A stretch of 32,183 bases of DNA, from assembly GCA_002684495.1 (NCBI GenBank), contig NYVG01000015.1:108270-140452 (forward strand). Direction: 5' to 3'. The notes below the pieces were generated by a model. That model was not told where the DNA came from. It searched no databases and worked only from the letters and a program-made list of their open reading frames with translations. Position numbers and translations under genes: made by a program. The stretch comes from Gammaproteobacteria bacterium. GTDB taxonomy: Bacteria > Pseudomonadota > Gammaproteobacteria > Pseudomonadales > Azotimanducaceae. Positions 1 to 8,057 of this stretch are shown one piece after another (positions within the stretch are counted from its first letter, which is position 1; each line of letters starts with the position of its first letter).

Positions 1-388
1 CTCCGTCGTGCAATGGGTCGCGATAGGCCGCAAACCGTTCATGGGTTTGCTCATCGGCAAACGAAATCAACTCGCCACTCTGATCATAGGCCAGCAACAG
101 GCCTGCCTCTTCAAAGGTCTCGCGGATCGCCGCGATCCAGAAGCCGCGCCACTCATCTCCTAGGGCTTTGACTTGGGGCGCCTGAGCCTCGGTGGGCCCA
201 TGCCGATAGGCGTCGTATTTGTGCAGGTGGTCGTCCGCATCAACGCGCCCTCCCGGGAACACATACATGTCCGAGGCAAAGCTGGCTTTACTGGTGCGTT
301 TGAGCATGAAAATTTCGTAACTCGATGATGCTTCACGCACTACGATAACCGTCGCGGCAGGCCGAATCGGCTGAACTGGTTTGGACAT
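1..388 (-). CDS. NUDIX hydrolase, 3' end cut by window edge
   Basis: The 129 visible codons begin at ATG 388, preceded by a GGGGGG Shine-Dalgarno tract three bases away. The N-terminus (SKPVQPIRPAATVIVV, then FMLKRTSKASF and YVFPGGRVD) is the first strand region of a NUDIX fold. The core of the NUDIX box is RETFEEAGLLL at about residues 93-103. An insertion separates the PGG glycines from this RExxEE core, as in the NUDT19-like branch whose members act on CoA-type or other bulky diphosphates. That substrate is a family-level guess. The C-terminal part lies outside the window. The gene is divergent from the symporter genes and shares a 162-bp intergenic region with them. Confidence 0.85.
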   Translation of the reverse strand, partial: MSKPVQPIRPAATVIVVREASSSYEIFMLKRTSKASFASDMYVFPGGRVDADDHLHKYDAYRHGPTEAQAPQVKALGDEWRGFWIAAIRETFEEAGLLLAYDQSGELISFADEQTHERFAAYRDPLHDG

Positions 389-513
389 ATTCCCCCCTAA
401 AAGGGTTCAAGGCTAACGACAATTGGGAATGAGGTCGATCCCCTGTCGCCCGTCTTAATACATCGGTAATAGAGAGTGTTCCCTGACAACGTGGTTTCGG
501 GTACTTTGTGTGT

Positions 514-530
514 GCCCACCGGCCGTGGGC
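514..530 (+). promoter_or_regulatory. Leader hairpin ahead of the symporter operon
   Basis: A perfect inverted repeat, GCCCAC-CGGCC-GTGGGC, lies within the 389-550 intergenic region. It ends about ten bases before the GGAGGGG Shine-Dalgarno (540-546) of the DUF4212 gene. No T-run follows, so it is not a Rho-independent terminator. It could be a translational or RNA-stability element in the leader. I found no convincing -35/-10 pair in the region. Confidence 0.35.
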
Positions 531-550
531 GCTGTCTTTGGAGGGGTGTA

Positions 551-817
551 ATGGACAATCAGGATTATTGGAAAGCGAACATTCGATTAATGTTGGTACT
601 GCTGGCCATATGGTTCACGGTTTCTTTTGGTTTCGGCATTCTGCTGGTTGAACAACTCAACCAGATTACTTTTTTTGGCTTCAAATTTGGTTTCTGGTGG
701 GCTCAGCAGGGCTCTATCTATGTGTTCATTGGCCTCATCTTTTATTACACCTTTAAGATGAAAAAAATTGACCGTCAATTCGGCGTTTCCGACGACGACG
801 ATGAGGATGACGCCTAA
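551..817 (+). CDS. DUF4212 small subunit of sodium:solute symporter
   Basis: This is an 88-residue protein with two hydrophobic spans (about residues 12-33 and 45-65). It begins MDNQDYWKANIRLM and ends in an acidic tail of Asp/Glu. The length, YWKxNIR start and FGFWWAQQGS segment match DUF4212 proteins, described as the small partner of VC_2705-type sodium:solute symporters. An upstream in-frame start at 476 would add 25 residues without membrane character. ATG 551 was chosen because it has a GGAGGGG ribosome site. The stop codon is one base from the start of the large subunit, so the two are surely co-transcribed and probably translationally coupled. Confidence 0.9.
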   Translation: MDNQDYWKANIRLMLVLLAIWFTVSFGFGILLVEQLNQITFFGFKFGFWWAQQGSIYVFIGLIFYYTFKMKKIDRQFGVSDDDDEDDA

Positions 818-818
818 T

Positions 819-2591
819 ATGGATGCCCAACAACTTACTTACCTCTTCGTTTTCCTGTCGTTTTCTCTGTATATCGGCATTGCCATCTGGTCCCGGGCTG
901 GATCGACAGACGAGTTTTATGTCGCTGGGGGTGGCGTTCACCCTATTGCCAACGGCATGGCTACAGCAGCGGATTGGATGAGTGCTGCGTCGTTTATCTC
1001 GATGGCGGGCATCATCGCCTTTATGGGATATGACGGTACGGTCTATCTTATGGGCTGGACCGGCGGCTATGTAATTCTGGCTCTGCTATTGGCGCCTTAT
1101 CTGCGCAAATTTGGCGAATTCACGGTGCCGGACTTTATCGGTTCACGCTACTACTCCACCGCTGCCCGAGTGGTTGCGGTGATCTGTCTGATTCTGATTT
1201 CTTTCACCTACGTTGCCGGTCAAATGCGCGGGGTCGGCATTGTATTTTCGCAATTTCTCAACATCCCTATTTTTTGGGGTGTGGTGGTAGGTATGGCTAT
1301 TGTATTCATGTATGCCGTACTGGGCGGAATGAAAGGCATAACCTATACTCAGGTCGCCCAATACTGCGTGCTGATCTTTGCCTATCTGGTGCCGGCCATA
1401 TTTATTTCTATGCTGGTTACTGGCATTCCGATTCCGCAAATCGGCCTGGGCGCTGAAGTTGCCGACGGCTCTGGTTTATCGGTGCTGCAAAAACTCGACA
1501 ATACGCTGGTGGAGTTAGGGTTCGCGCCTTATACCGAGGGGATGAAAAGCAAGATTGATGTCTTTGCCATCACTATGGCGCTGATGATCGGAACGGCCGG
1601 ACTGCCCCATGTAATTGTGCGATTCTTTACCGTTCCGAAAGTTTCGGATGCGCGTAAATCCGCGGGCTATGCGCTGCTGTTTATCGCACTTTTATATACC
1701 ACCGCCCCTGCTGTCGGCGCTTTTGCGCGGCTTAACTTTGTCGATACTGTGCACAATACCCAATACACCGAAGTGGCAGGCTGGTTCAAAAGCTGGGAAG
1801 ACATTGGCCTGATCGGCTGGCAAGACAAAAATAACGACGGACGTATTCAGTACCATCCGGGGGCCCCATTCGATGGCAAACCCAGCTTTGACGATACGCG
1901 CCGTCCCGACGGCTCTCGCACCGTAACCAACACGCCTACCGCGTCTGACAACGAGGTCTATGTGGATCGCGATATTATGGTGTTAGCCAACCCTGAAATA
2001 GCGCAACTGCCTGGATGGGTAATCGCTCTGGTGGCTGCTGGGAGTCTGGCGGCCGCCTTATCTACTGCGGCGGGGCTACTACTGGTTATTTCTACGTCGA
2101 TTTCTCATGACTTGTTGAAAAAGACCATGGCTAAGGGTCTTACTGATCGCCAGGAACTCTTTTATGCCCGTGTTGCTGCGGTTACCGCGATTTTGATCGC
2201 CGGCTATCTGGGCATCGATCCGCCGGGTTTTGTTGCCCAGGTGGTGGCCTTCGCATTTGGGCTGGCTGCGGCCTCGCTGTTTCCGGCGATTCTGCTTGGC
2301 ATATTTGATCGCCGCATGAATAAAGAGGGCGCGATCAGCGGCATGCTGGTGGGATTAATCTTCTGCTTCAGCTACATCGTGTTCTTTAAGTTTGTGGCAC
2401 CGGAGTTAAACTCTGCTGAACACTGGTGGTTTGGAATTTCACCCGAAGGTATCGGCACAGTCGGTGCGTTGCTGAATTTCTCGGTGGCTTTTGCGGTCTC
2501 TCGACTAACGCCGGATGTACCCGATGATGTACAGCAGTTGGTGAATAACATTCGGATCCCCAAGGGAGTTGGCGACCCTAGATCCCACTGA
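819..2591 (+). CDS. Sodium:solute symporter large subunit, VC_2705 subfamily (ActP-like)
   Basis: This 590-residue inner-membrane protein is an SSS-family transporter with about thirteen membrane spans. SSS hallmarks include EFYVAGGGVHPIANGMATAADWMSAASFISMAG near the N-terminus and GLPHVIVRFFTVP in the middle. It probably takes up a short carboxylate such as acetate with sodium; the substrate is inferred from the ActP-like family, not read from sequence. A hydrophilic insert at about residues 325-395 contains DKNNDGRIQY, an EF-hand-like Asp-rich loop typical of this subfamily and absent from classical ActP. ATG 819 follows a GAGGAT ribosome site and the upstream stop by one base. A start at 768 would overlap the DUF4212 gene and add an unrelated leader. 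Confidence 0.88.
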   Translation: MDAQQLTYLFVFLSFSLYIGIAIWSRAGSTDEFYVAGGGVHPIANGMATAADWMSAASFISMAGIIAFMGYDGTVYLMGWTGGYVILALLLAPYLRKFGEFTVPDFIGSRYYSTAARVVAVICLILISFTYVAGQMRGVGIVFSQFLNIPIFWGVVVGMAIVFMYAVLGGMKGITYTQVAQYCVLIFAYLVPAIFISMLVTGIPIPQIGLGAEVADGSGLSVLQKLDNTLVELGFAPYTEGMKSKIDVFAITMALMIGTAGLPHVIVRFFTVPKVSDARKSAGYALLFIALLYTTAPAVGAFARLNFVDTVHNTQYTEVAGWFKSWEDIGLIGWQDKNNDGRIQYHPGAPFDGKPSFDDTRRPDGSRTVTNTPTASDNEVYVDRDIMVLANPEIAQLPGWVIALVAAGSLAAALSTAAGLLLVISTSISHDLLKKTMAKGLTDRQELFYARVAAVTAILIAGYLGIDPPGFVAQVVAFAFGLAAASLFPAILLGIFDRRMNKEGAISGMLVGLIFCFSYIVFFKFVAPELNSAEHWWFGISPEGIGTVGALLNFSVAFAVSRLTPDVPDDVQQLVNNIRIPKGVGDPRSH

Positions 2592-2634
2592 TTAGCAGGT
2601 TTGCGGGCAAGCTTTCTGGCGGGAAATGCTGTTG

Positions 2635-3435
2635 CTAGCTGCGAACGCCGCCGCTGGCGAGTAGCACTTCACCGGTGATCCAATTGGATTCTGGTATGCA
2701 CATCAGGTAAATCGCGTTGGCTGCGTCCTCGACACTGCCAATTCTGCCTAGCGGCGAGGCTGCCTCGGCCTGTTTTATCTGCCCAACACTCAGCCCTACC
2801 TTGCGCGGCTGACCCTTAACTATCGATATGTTGGGTTCGTTTTCATACGGGCTGGTTAGGCGCGTATCAATTGCGCCAAAAGCTACCGCGTTGACTGTGA
2901 CGTTAAAACGCCCCCATTCTTTTGCTAGGGTTTTTGTAAGGCCCACAACCGCTGCCTTGCCTGCTGAGTAAGCAAGCTGGGTAGCGCCGCCATGCAGCCC
3001 CATAGTGGAGGATATGTTGACTACTTTGCGCACTGGCGAGGTCTGGTCTGCTACGCCACGCAACCAGCGCCCATAGGCACGAAGGATGCGGAACTGCGCA
3101 CTGGCGTGAATGTCCAGCATGGCGTCCCACTGTTCGTCCGTCATGTTATGGATGGCGCTATGCCAGATATAACCGGCATTGTTAACGACGATGTCGAGAC
3201 TACCGAATGCTGATAATGCAAACTCGACCAGTTCGTCTGCCGCTGCGGCTTCAGTTAGATCGGCCGGGTACGCCACAGCACCATCAAGCCGAGCCGCCAC
3301 CGCTGCCGCAACATCTGCGTCTAGATCATTGACCAGAACCCGGGCACCCGCTGCGGTTAATTTCTCGGCTGTCGCCGCGCCGATACCGCGACCGGCACCG
3401 GTTACCAGAGCAAACTTTCCGCTGAGACTTCCCAT
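2635..3435 (-). CDS. SDR-family oxidoreductase (FabG-like)
   Basis: The product has 266 residues and is a classical short-chain dehydrogenase. Its N-terminal Rossmann motif is TGAGRGIG (residues 12-19), the NNAG motif follows strand 4, and the catalytic set is Ser in NISSTMG with YSAGK. It probably oxidises or reduces a hydroxy/keto group with NAD(P). The substrate cannot be told from sequence. An insert of about 20 residues (YENEPNISIVKGQPRKVGLSVGQIKQ) after the catalytic core is typical of the variable substrate loop. It lies 15 bp downstream of malate synthase on the same strand, suggesting co-transcription. It converges on the symporter with a 43-bp gap in which I see no good terminator. 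Confidence 0.85.
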   Translation of the reverse strand: MGSLSGKFALVTGAGRGIGAATAEKLTAAGARVLVNDLDADVAAAVAARLDGAVAYPADLTEAAAADELVEFALSAFGSLDIVVNNAGYIWHSAIHNMTDEQWDAMLDIHASAQFRILRAYGRWLRGVADQTSPVRKVVNISSTMGLHGGATQLAYSAGKAAVVGLTKTLAKEWGRFNVTVNAVAFGAIDTRLTSPYENEPNISIVKGQPRKVGLSVGQIKQAEAASPLGRIGSVEDAANAIYLMCIPESNWITGEVLLASGGVRS

Positions 3436-3450
3436 ACTATTACCCGCCGC

Positions 3451-5655
3451 TTAAGTGCCTGCGTATTTCGCTTTAGCCTCGCGGCGACGCGCATGCAGTA
3501 CCGGCTCGGTATAACCGCTTGGCTGCTCCAGTCCCTTGAAGATGAGGTCGCATGCGGCTTGGAATGCGACGCTGTCCCCAAAATTTGGCGCCATCGCGCG
3601 GTACTCGCCATCACCCGCGTTCTGCTCGTCCACTACCGCAGCCATGCGCTGCAAGGTTTCCAGCACCTGTTGTTCTGAACAAATGCCGTGATGTAACCAG
3701 TTACTTATGTGCTGACTGGAAATCCGCAGCGTCGCCCGATCTTCCATAAGACCTACGTCGTTGATATCGGGCACTTTCGAACATCCTACGCCCTGATCAA
3801 TCCATCGCACCACGTATCCCAAAATGCCCTGGGCATTGTTGTCTAGCTCACTTTGTACTTCGTCTGCGGCAAGGTTCTTACCTCCAAGCAAGGGGATTTG
3901 CAGGATGTCGTCAACACTGGCGGGCGTTCGCGCTTGCAGTTCTTGTTGTACCGAAGCGACACTGACTTCGTGATAGTGCAGTGCATGCAGTGACGCTGCT
4001 GTAGGCGACGGCACCCATGCGGTACTCGCACCCGCTTGGGGGTGAGCGGCTTTTACTGCCAACATCTCCGCCATCTCATCAGGTTTAGGCCACATACCTT
4101 TGCCGATCTGACCCTTACCGCGAAATCCAGTAGACAGTCCGACGTCTACATTTGAGTCCTCGTACGCCTTGATCCAGGTCTGTGCCTTTAGCTCTTCCTT
4201 GGCCAGTACTGGACCCGCCTGCATGCTGGTATGAATCTCGTCACCAGTGCGATCGAGGAATCCGGTGTTGATAAATACGATGCGGTCTTTGGCCTCGGCA
4301 ACGCAGGCTTTTAAATTAATACTGGTGCGACGCTCTTCGTCCATAACACCGATTTTTAACGTATTACGGGTTAACTCCAGTGTTTCTTCGATCTGATCGA
4401 ACAATGCAACCGCCAACGCCACTTCGTCTGGCCCATGCATTTTGGGCTTTACGATATAGACGCTGCCGGCACGCGAGTTGCGCACTGGCCCTGCCCCTTG
4501 AAGATCGTGTATGGCCGACAGTGCGGTGACGAAACCATCAAGAAATCCCTCTGGGACTTCATTGCCCTGGGCATCCAGCACTGCGTCGGTAGTCATAAGA
4601 TGACCCACATTACGCACTAGCATTAGACTACGGCCGTGCATGCTCAGCGGCTGCCCCTGAAGGTCGGTATATTGACGATCCGGATTGAGTTTTCGCACCA
4701 CGCGTTGACCACCCTTCTCCATGCCTTCTTCAAGATCGCCTTTCATAAGGCCAAGCCAGTTGCCGTATACAACGCACTTGTCTTCTGCATCTACGGCAGC
4801 TACCGAGTCCTCACAGTCTTGGATGGTGGTTATGGCAGACTCTATCTCAACGTCCTTCACTCCTGCCGGATGCACCCCACCGACCGGGTGACTGGCGTCG
4901 ATTAAAATATCTAGGTGCAGGCCGTTGTGAACCAGCAAAATACTGCTGGGTTCAGGCTCGCCAACAAATCCCACAAATTGATTGGGATCAGCGAGTGGGG
5001 TGTTACCCCCGTCTTGCAAAATCGCGCGCAATTGGCGCTGACCATCATCATTGGCGCCGATGCCGTAGGCTACAACGTCACTATGACTGCCCTGAGCAAG
5101 CGGCACCATGGCATCCAGCACTTCCGCCACTCGCGCAACCACTAATTCACCCCGGGCCGGGTTATAACTGGTGCCTTTTTCTTTGCCCGGCGACTCGGGA
5201 ATGATGTCAGTGCCGTAAAAGGCATCGTACAGGCTACCCCAGCGGGCATTTGCAGCATTCAACGCATAACGCGCGTTCATGACTGGTACCACTAACTGGG
5301 GTCCGGCAATCTTGGCGATCTCGTCATCAACCTTAGTTGTGGTAATCGTTACTGAGTCGGGTTCTGGCAGCAAGTAGCCAATGTCTTGCAGGAATACTTT
5401 GTACTCTGCCGCATCAATGGCTTGGCCCTTGCGGTCTAAGTGCCACTGATCAATCTGTTGCTGAAATTCGTCTCGCAGTGCCAATAATTTCTTGTTTACC
5501 GGTCCCAATTCGGTCAGACAGCGTTCGAATCCAGCCCAAAAATCCTCTATCGACACACCGGTGTCCGGAATAGCGTGATCTAGGATCAATGCGTCGAGCT
5601 CTGAGGCCACCTGCAAGCCACCGCGTTGCACTCTGGATACAGCCTGTTCTGTCAT
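3451..5655 (-). CDS. glcB: Malate synthase G
   Basis: The 734-residue length fits the monomeric class G enzyme (about 720 residues), which condenses glyoxylate with acetyl-CoA to malate. Recognisable blocks are [20 protein letters not shown], a central [26 protein letters not shown] with active-site acidic residues, and [14 protein letters not shown]. The start at 5655 ([10 protein letters not shown]) has an AAGAGGA ribosome site. An upstream in-frame start at 5694 would overlap a TATAAT box and lacks a ribosome site. The enzyme uses glyoxylate from the glyoxylate shunt, glycolate or purines, and fits the acetate-type symporter next door. No isocitrate lyase or glycolate oxidase gene is in the window. 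An SDR gene follows 15 bp downstream. Confidence 0.96.
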   Translation of the reverse strand: MTEQAVSRVQRGGLQVASELDALILDHAIPDTGVSIEDFWAGFERCLTELGPVNKKLLALRDEFQQQIDQWHLDRKGQAIDAAEYKVFLQDIGYLLPEPDSVTITTTKVDDEIAKIAGPQLVVPVMNARYALNAANARWGSLYDAFYGTDIIPESPGKEKGTSYNPARGELVVARVAEVLDAMVPLAQGSHSDVVAYGIGANDDGQRQLRAILQDGGNTPLADPNQFVGFVGEPEPSSILLVHNGLHLDILIDASHPVGGVHPAGVKDVEIESAITTIQDCEDSVAAVDAEDKCVVYGNWLGLMKGDLEEGMEKGGQRVVRKLNPDRQYTDLQGQPLSMHGRSLMLVRNVGHLMTTDAVLDAQGNEVPEGFLDGFVTALSAIHDLQGAGPVRNSRAGSVYIVKPKMHGPDEVALAVALFDQIEETLELTRNTLKIGVMDEERRTSINLKACVAEAKDRIVFINTGFLDRTGDEIHTSMQAGPVLAKEELKAQTWIKAYEDSNVDVGLSTGFRGKGQIGKGMWPKPDEMAEMLAVKAAHPQAGASTAWVPSPTAASLHALHYHEVSVASVQQELQARTPASVDDILQIPLLGGKNLAADEVQSELDNNAQGILGYVVRWIDQGVGCSKVPDINDVGLMEDRATLRISSQHISNWLHHGICSEQQVLETLQRMAAVVDEQNAGDGEYRAMAPNFGDSVAFQAACDLIFKGLEQPSGYTEPVLHARRREAKAKYAGT

Positions 5656-5784
5656 TCTTTTTTCCTCTTGTCGGGATCCGAAACGGCGCAGCATTATACA
5701 CTGGTATGGTTTTATTCCTCACGCTTTCGTCAGCGCTAGGACAATCTGCGTGCTAGCCTTAGTTCTTTTTGCTGGAGCACAACC
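5656..5784. promoter_or_regulatory. Divergent promoter region between glcB and the dehalogenase group
   Basis: These 129 bp must hold the promoters for both leftward malate synthase and the rightward SDR-fold group. On the minus strand a perfect TATAAT hexamer lies at 5698-5693, about 40 bases before the malate synthase start. No good TTGACA sits at the matching distance, which hints at activator-dependent transcription. On the plus strand, GGAG at 5774-5777 is the ribosome site for the gene starting at 5785. Confidence 0.45.
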
Positions 5785-6468
5785 ATGACACAGCGCCTAC
5801 TGAATAAACGCGTACTCATTACCCAAGCCGACGACTACATGGGTCCTGCGACTGCAGAACTCTTCACTGCTGAAGGTGCGGTCGTCACTACCGATACCTC
5901 TGATTTACGCGCTGCTGGCCGCTGCGAGGAGCTGGTGAAAAGTGCCGGGGACATCGATGTATTGATCGCAAATCTGGCGTCGGCAAACTTTAGCGGCATT
6001 GCAACGGCTGAACTCAATGACGATGACTGGCATACAGCTTTCGACATCATGGTACATCCTTTGCATCGACTGTGCCGAGCCGTGCTGCCACAAATGATGC
6101 AACGCGGGGCGGGCAAAATTGTTGTCTATGGCAGTGCTGCAGCGTTGCGTGGCATGCGTACACTCGCCGCCTACAGCGCTGCGCGCGCAGCTCAGGTGGG
6201 CTATGTGCAGGCTCTGGGCGTTGAGGCGGCCCCGCATAATGTTCAGGTCAATCTGATCGCCCAGAATTATGTGGAAAATCCCGTTTATTATCCCGAATCC
6301 CTGCGCGAGCAGGAATCGTTTAAAAAATCTCTGCGACGCCAGGTGCCTCTTGGACGGTTGGCAACCGCTAAGGAGGATGCGGAGTTCGCGCTGTTTTTGG
6401 CATCTGACAACAGTGACTTTTTCGTCGGCCAGGCTATACCTTTTAGCGGCGGCTGGGTGCAGCGGTAA
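5785..6468 (+). CDS. Halohydrin dehalogenase-like SDR protein
   Basis: This 227-residue SDR-fold protein lacks the NAD-binding glycine motif. In its place is Thr13-x4-Tyr18-x-Gly20 (TQADDYMG). The catalytic set is Ser117-x12-Tyr130-x3-Arg134, with Arg replacing the usual Lys. These are exactly the two motifs used to define halohydrin dehalogenases, which turn vicinal haloalcohols into epoxides without cofactor and open epoxides with halide, azide, cyanide or nitrite. The post-catalytic segment QNYVENPVYYP resembles the halide-pocket loop of HheC (PNY...YFYP), followed by LGRLATAKEDAEFALFLAS. It is shorter than HheC (254). The start has GGAG seven bases upstream. The next genes are a glyoxalase and a GST. 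Activity is inferred from motifs; a distant non-dehalogenating SDR is possible. Confidence 0.78.
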   Translation: MTQRLLNKRVLITQADDYMGPATAELFTAEGAVVTTDTSDLRAAGRCEELVKSAGDIDVLIANLASANFSGIATAELNDDDWHTAFDIMVHPLHRLCRAVLPQMMQRGAGKIVVYGSAAALRGMRTLAAYSAARAAQVGYVQALGVEAAPHNVQVNLIAQNYVENPVYYPESLREQESFKKSLRRQVPLGRLATAKEDAEFALFLASDNSDFFVGQAIPFSGGWVQR

Positions 6469-6635
6469 CATGCCAGCAATTCAAGACCAGCGCCTTCGAA
6501 GCAAGGCTGGCTAATGGGTATGCCTAGACATGGAGTTGTTTTGCTGAGGAGTACCTTGCATGCCACTGCTTTTTCAATGGGTAGCCGGGAACCTGCGGTT
6601 GCCGCTACACTGGGTTTTTTGCCACTGTGATTGTT

Positions 6636-7055
6636 ATGCAATACCTCCACACTATGGTTCGGGTTTCTGACCTCGATGCGTCGCTGAAGTTTTACTGTGA
6701 TGCCCTAGGCCTTGAAGAACTGAGGCGCTATGACAACGAGCAAGGGCGTTTCACTCTGGTATTTCTCAGTGCACCCGGAAACGAGAGCGCGCAAGTCGAG
6801 CTGACTTATAACTGGGATCCTGAGTCATACTCTGGGGGTCGTAACTTCGGTCATCTGGCCTATCGAGTCGACGACATCTATGCCACCTGTGAGCGCTTGG
6901 CCAGTAACGACGTGGTTATTAACCGGCCGCCGCGAGACGGGCGCATGGCCTTTGTTCGATCACCTAATGGTATATCTGTTGAATTACTCCAGGCCGGCGA
7001 GGCGTTAGCGCCCGCGGAGCCCTGGCTGAGCATGGAAAATATTGGCGAGTGGTAG
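6636..7055 (+). CDS. gloA: Lactoylglutathione lyase-type VOC protein (GloA-like)
   Basis: The 139-residue protein matches glyoxalase I in length and in metal ligands. These are His5 (YLHTMVRV), Glu55 (QVELTYNW), His73 (GHLAYRV) and Glu116 (SVELLQ), close to E. coli GloA His5, Glu56, His74 and Glu122. Glyoxalase I isomerises the methylglyoxal-glutathione hemithioacetal to S-lactoylglutathione. An in-frame GTG at 6627 is an alternative start; ATG 6636 gives the family-standard N-terminus, though neither has a clear ribosome site. It lies 167 bp after the dehalogenase-like gene and 39 bp before a GST, so glutathione chemistry is common to both. It may act on another glutathione adduct instead. 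Confidence 0.85.
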   Translation: MQYLHTMVRVSDLDASLKFYCDALGLEELRRYDNEQGRFTLVFLSAPGNESAQVELTYNWDPESYSGGRNFGHLAYRVDDIYATCERLASNDVVINRPPRDGRMAFVRSPNGISVELLQAGEALAPAEPWLSMENIGEW

Positions 7056-7094
7056 CCTTAAGCCACACAACTTAACTACAACTGGGGGGAATTT

Positions 7095-7709
7095 ATGAAA
7101 CTGTATAACTCTGTGGGGCCAAACCCCCATGTCGTACGTATGTATGCTGCTGAATGCGGCGTGGCGCTTGAACTTGAAGCGGTGGATTTGATGGCCGGTG
7201 CGAATCGTCAGGCGCCTTACCTGACTTTAAATCCAGCAGGCCAAATGCCTTGCTTAGAAATGAGTAATGGCGAAATTTTGGCTGAGATTACAGCAATTTG
7301 TGAATACCTTGACGAGCAAGCTGAAGGTATTACGTTGATGGGCGATTCTGCTGAGGCCCGGGCCAACACGCGAATGTGGACACGGCGGGTAGATCTGAAT
7401 ATTTGCGAACCGTTGACTAGCGGATTCCGCTATAGCGAGGGATTGCCTTTATTTCAAGAGCGCATGACAACGATCCCTGAGGCTGCCGATGGCCTCAAGC
7501 AGATCGCACGCGAGAAAACTGCTTGGCTGAACGATTTGATGGCTGATGGACGTACGTTCATTGGGGGCGAGCAAATCAGTATGGCTGACGTATTACTCTA
7601 CTGCTTCCTAACCTTTGGCGGCTCTGTAGGGCAACCCTACGATCAAGAACTGACTCACATTCACGCATGGTATGAGCGCATGGCCGCACGCCCCAGTGCC
7701 GCTGCGTAG
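7095..7709 (+). CDS. Glutathione S-transferase
   Basis: The product has 204 residues with an N-terminal thioredoxin-like domain (about 1-80) and a helical C-terminal domain. NPAGQMPCLEM carries the cis-proline glutathione-binding loop. EITAICEYLDE is the position of the usual E-S-x-A-I motif, with Thr replacing Ser. The C-terminal FIGGEQISMADVLLYCFL has the conserved Asp N-capping box. The start has a GGGGGG tract five bases upstream. It probably conjugates glutathione to an electrophile in the cytoplasm. Its place after a dehalogenase-like, epoxide-forming gene and a glyoxalase suggests an epoxide or halide substrate, which is inference only. Confidence 0.9.
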   Translation: MKLYNSVGPNPHVVRMYAAECGVALELEAVDLMAGANRQAPYLTLNPAGQMPCLEMSNGEILAEITAICEYLDEQAEGITLMGDSAEARANTRMWTRRVDLNICEPLTSGFRYSEGLPLFQERMTTIPEAADGLKQIAREKTAWLNDLMADGRTFIGGEQISMADVLLYCFLTFGGSVGQPYDQELTHIHAWYERMAARPSAAA

Positions 7710-7724
7710 TCAGTTTTTACCGAC

Positions 7725-7749
7725 GCGCCCCGAGCACTGATAGGGGCGC
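7725..7749 (+). terminator. GC-rich hairpin after the GST gene
   Basis: A 7-bp perfect stem, GCGCCCC/GGGGCGC with an 11-base loop, begins 15 bases after the GST stop. No T-run follows, so it is not a canonical Rho-independent terminator. It may protect the 3' end or act with Rho. Confidence 0.4.
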
Positions 7750-7750
7750 A

Positions 7751-7906
7751 ATGAAACCCATGGCAATAGCTGCGAACCCAGCGGCTATTGTCAGTACCCT
7801 TGCTGGAAACTGCGACGCCCATTACAGAGGGCACGATATTTCGGATGAGGCTCAAGTCGGCGCTTTTAGCCAGCCTGGATGCCTTGCTGACTCATTACGC
7901 ATGTAA
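7751..7906 (+). CDS. Small ORF, possible gene remnant
   Basis: A 51-codon frame opens directly after the GC-rich hairpin. Its middle reads TLAGNCDAHYRGHDISD, which loosely recalls the N-terminal YRGYDI segment of citrate or methylcitrate synthases. There is no ribosome site and it stops after LADSLRM. It could be a decayed citrate-synthase start or chance. From its end to the next gene (7907-8057) I see only a palindrome (8015-8029) and AT-rich leader sequence. Confidence 0.15.
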   Translation: MKPMAIAANPAAIVSTLAGNCDAHYRGHDISDEAQVGAFSQPGCLADSLRM

Positions 7907-8014
7907 CTTTCACGTTCCGTTGAGCCCAACCCCTTTACCGTTCTTTACTTTCTGTTGATTGACTTTTTAGCGGTAGCACTTTGGCGAACTTTTGGCTATC
8001 TTAAGCGGCCTTTT

Positions 8015-8029
8015 GTTACGATTAGTAAC
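8015..8029. promoter_or_regulatory. Candidate repressor operator upstream of the RND operon
   Basis: The perfect inverted repeat GTTAC-GATTA-GTAAC lies 28 bases before the adaptor start codon, inside an AT-rich leader. RND efflux operons are often controlled by TetR- or MarR-type repressors binding such palindromes. No regulator gene is adjacent, so any regulator would be encoded elsewhere. Confidence 0.4.
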
Positions 8030-8057
8030 GTACATTCTAACCACTGCGGACTGATTC

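Noticed and set aside
2592-2634. Bidirectional terminator between the symporter and SDR genes
   Set aside because: I could not find a stable stem followed by a T-run in this 43-bp convergent gap.
5905-6471. 188-residue open frame antisense to the dehalogenase-like gene
   Set aside because: It has no ribosome site and unprotein-like composition; the sense strand has a complete SDR-fold protein with precise motifs.
6560-6667. Short frame with GAGGAG upstream between the dehalogenase-like and glyoxalase genes
   Set aside because: It overlaps the glyoxalase start out of frame and encodes a Trp/Cys/His-rich string with no recognisable feature.
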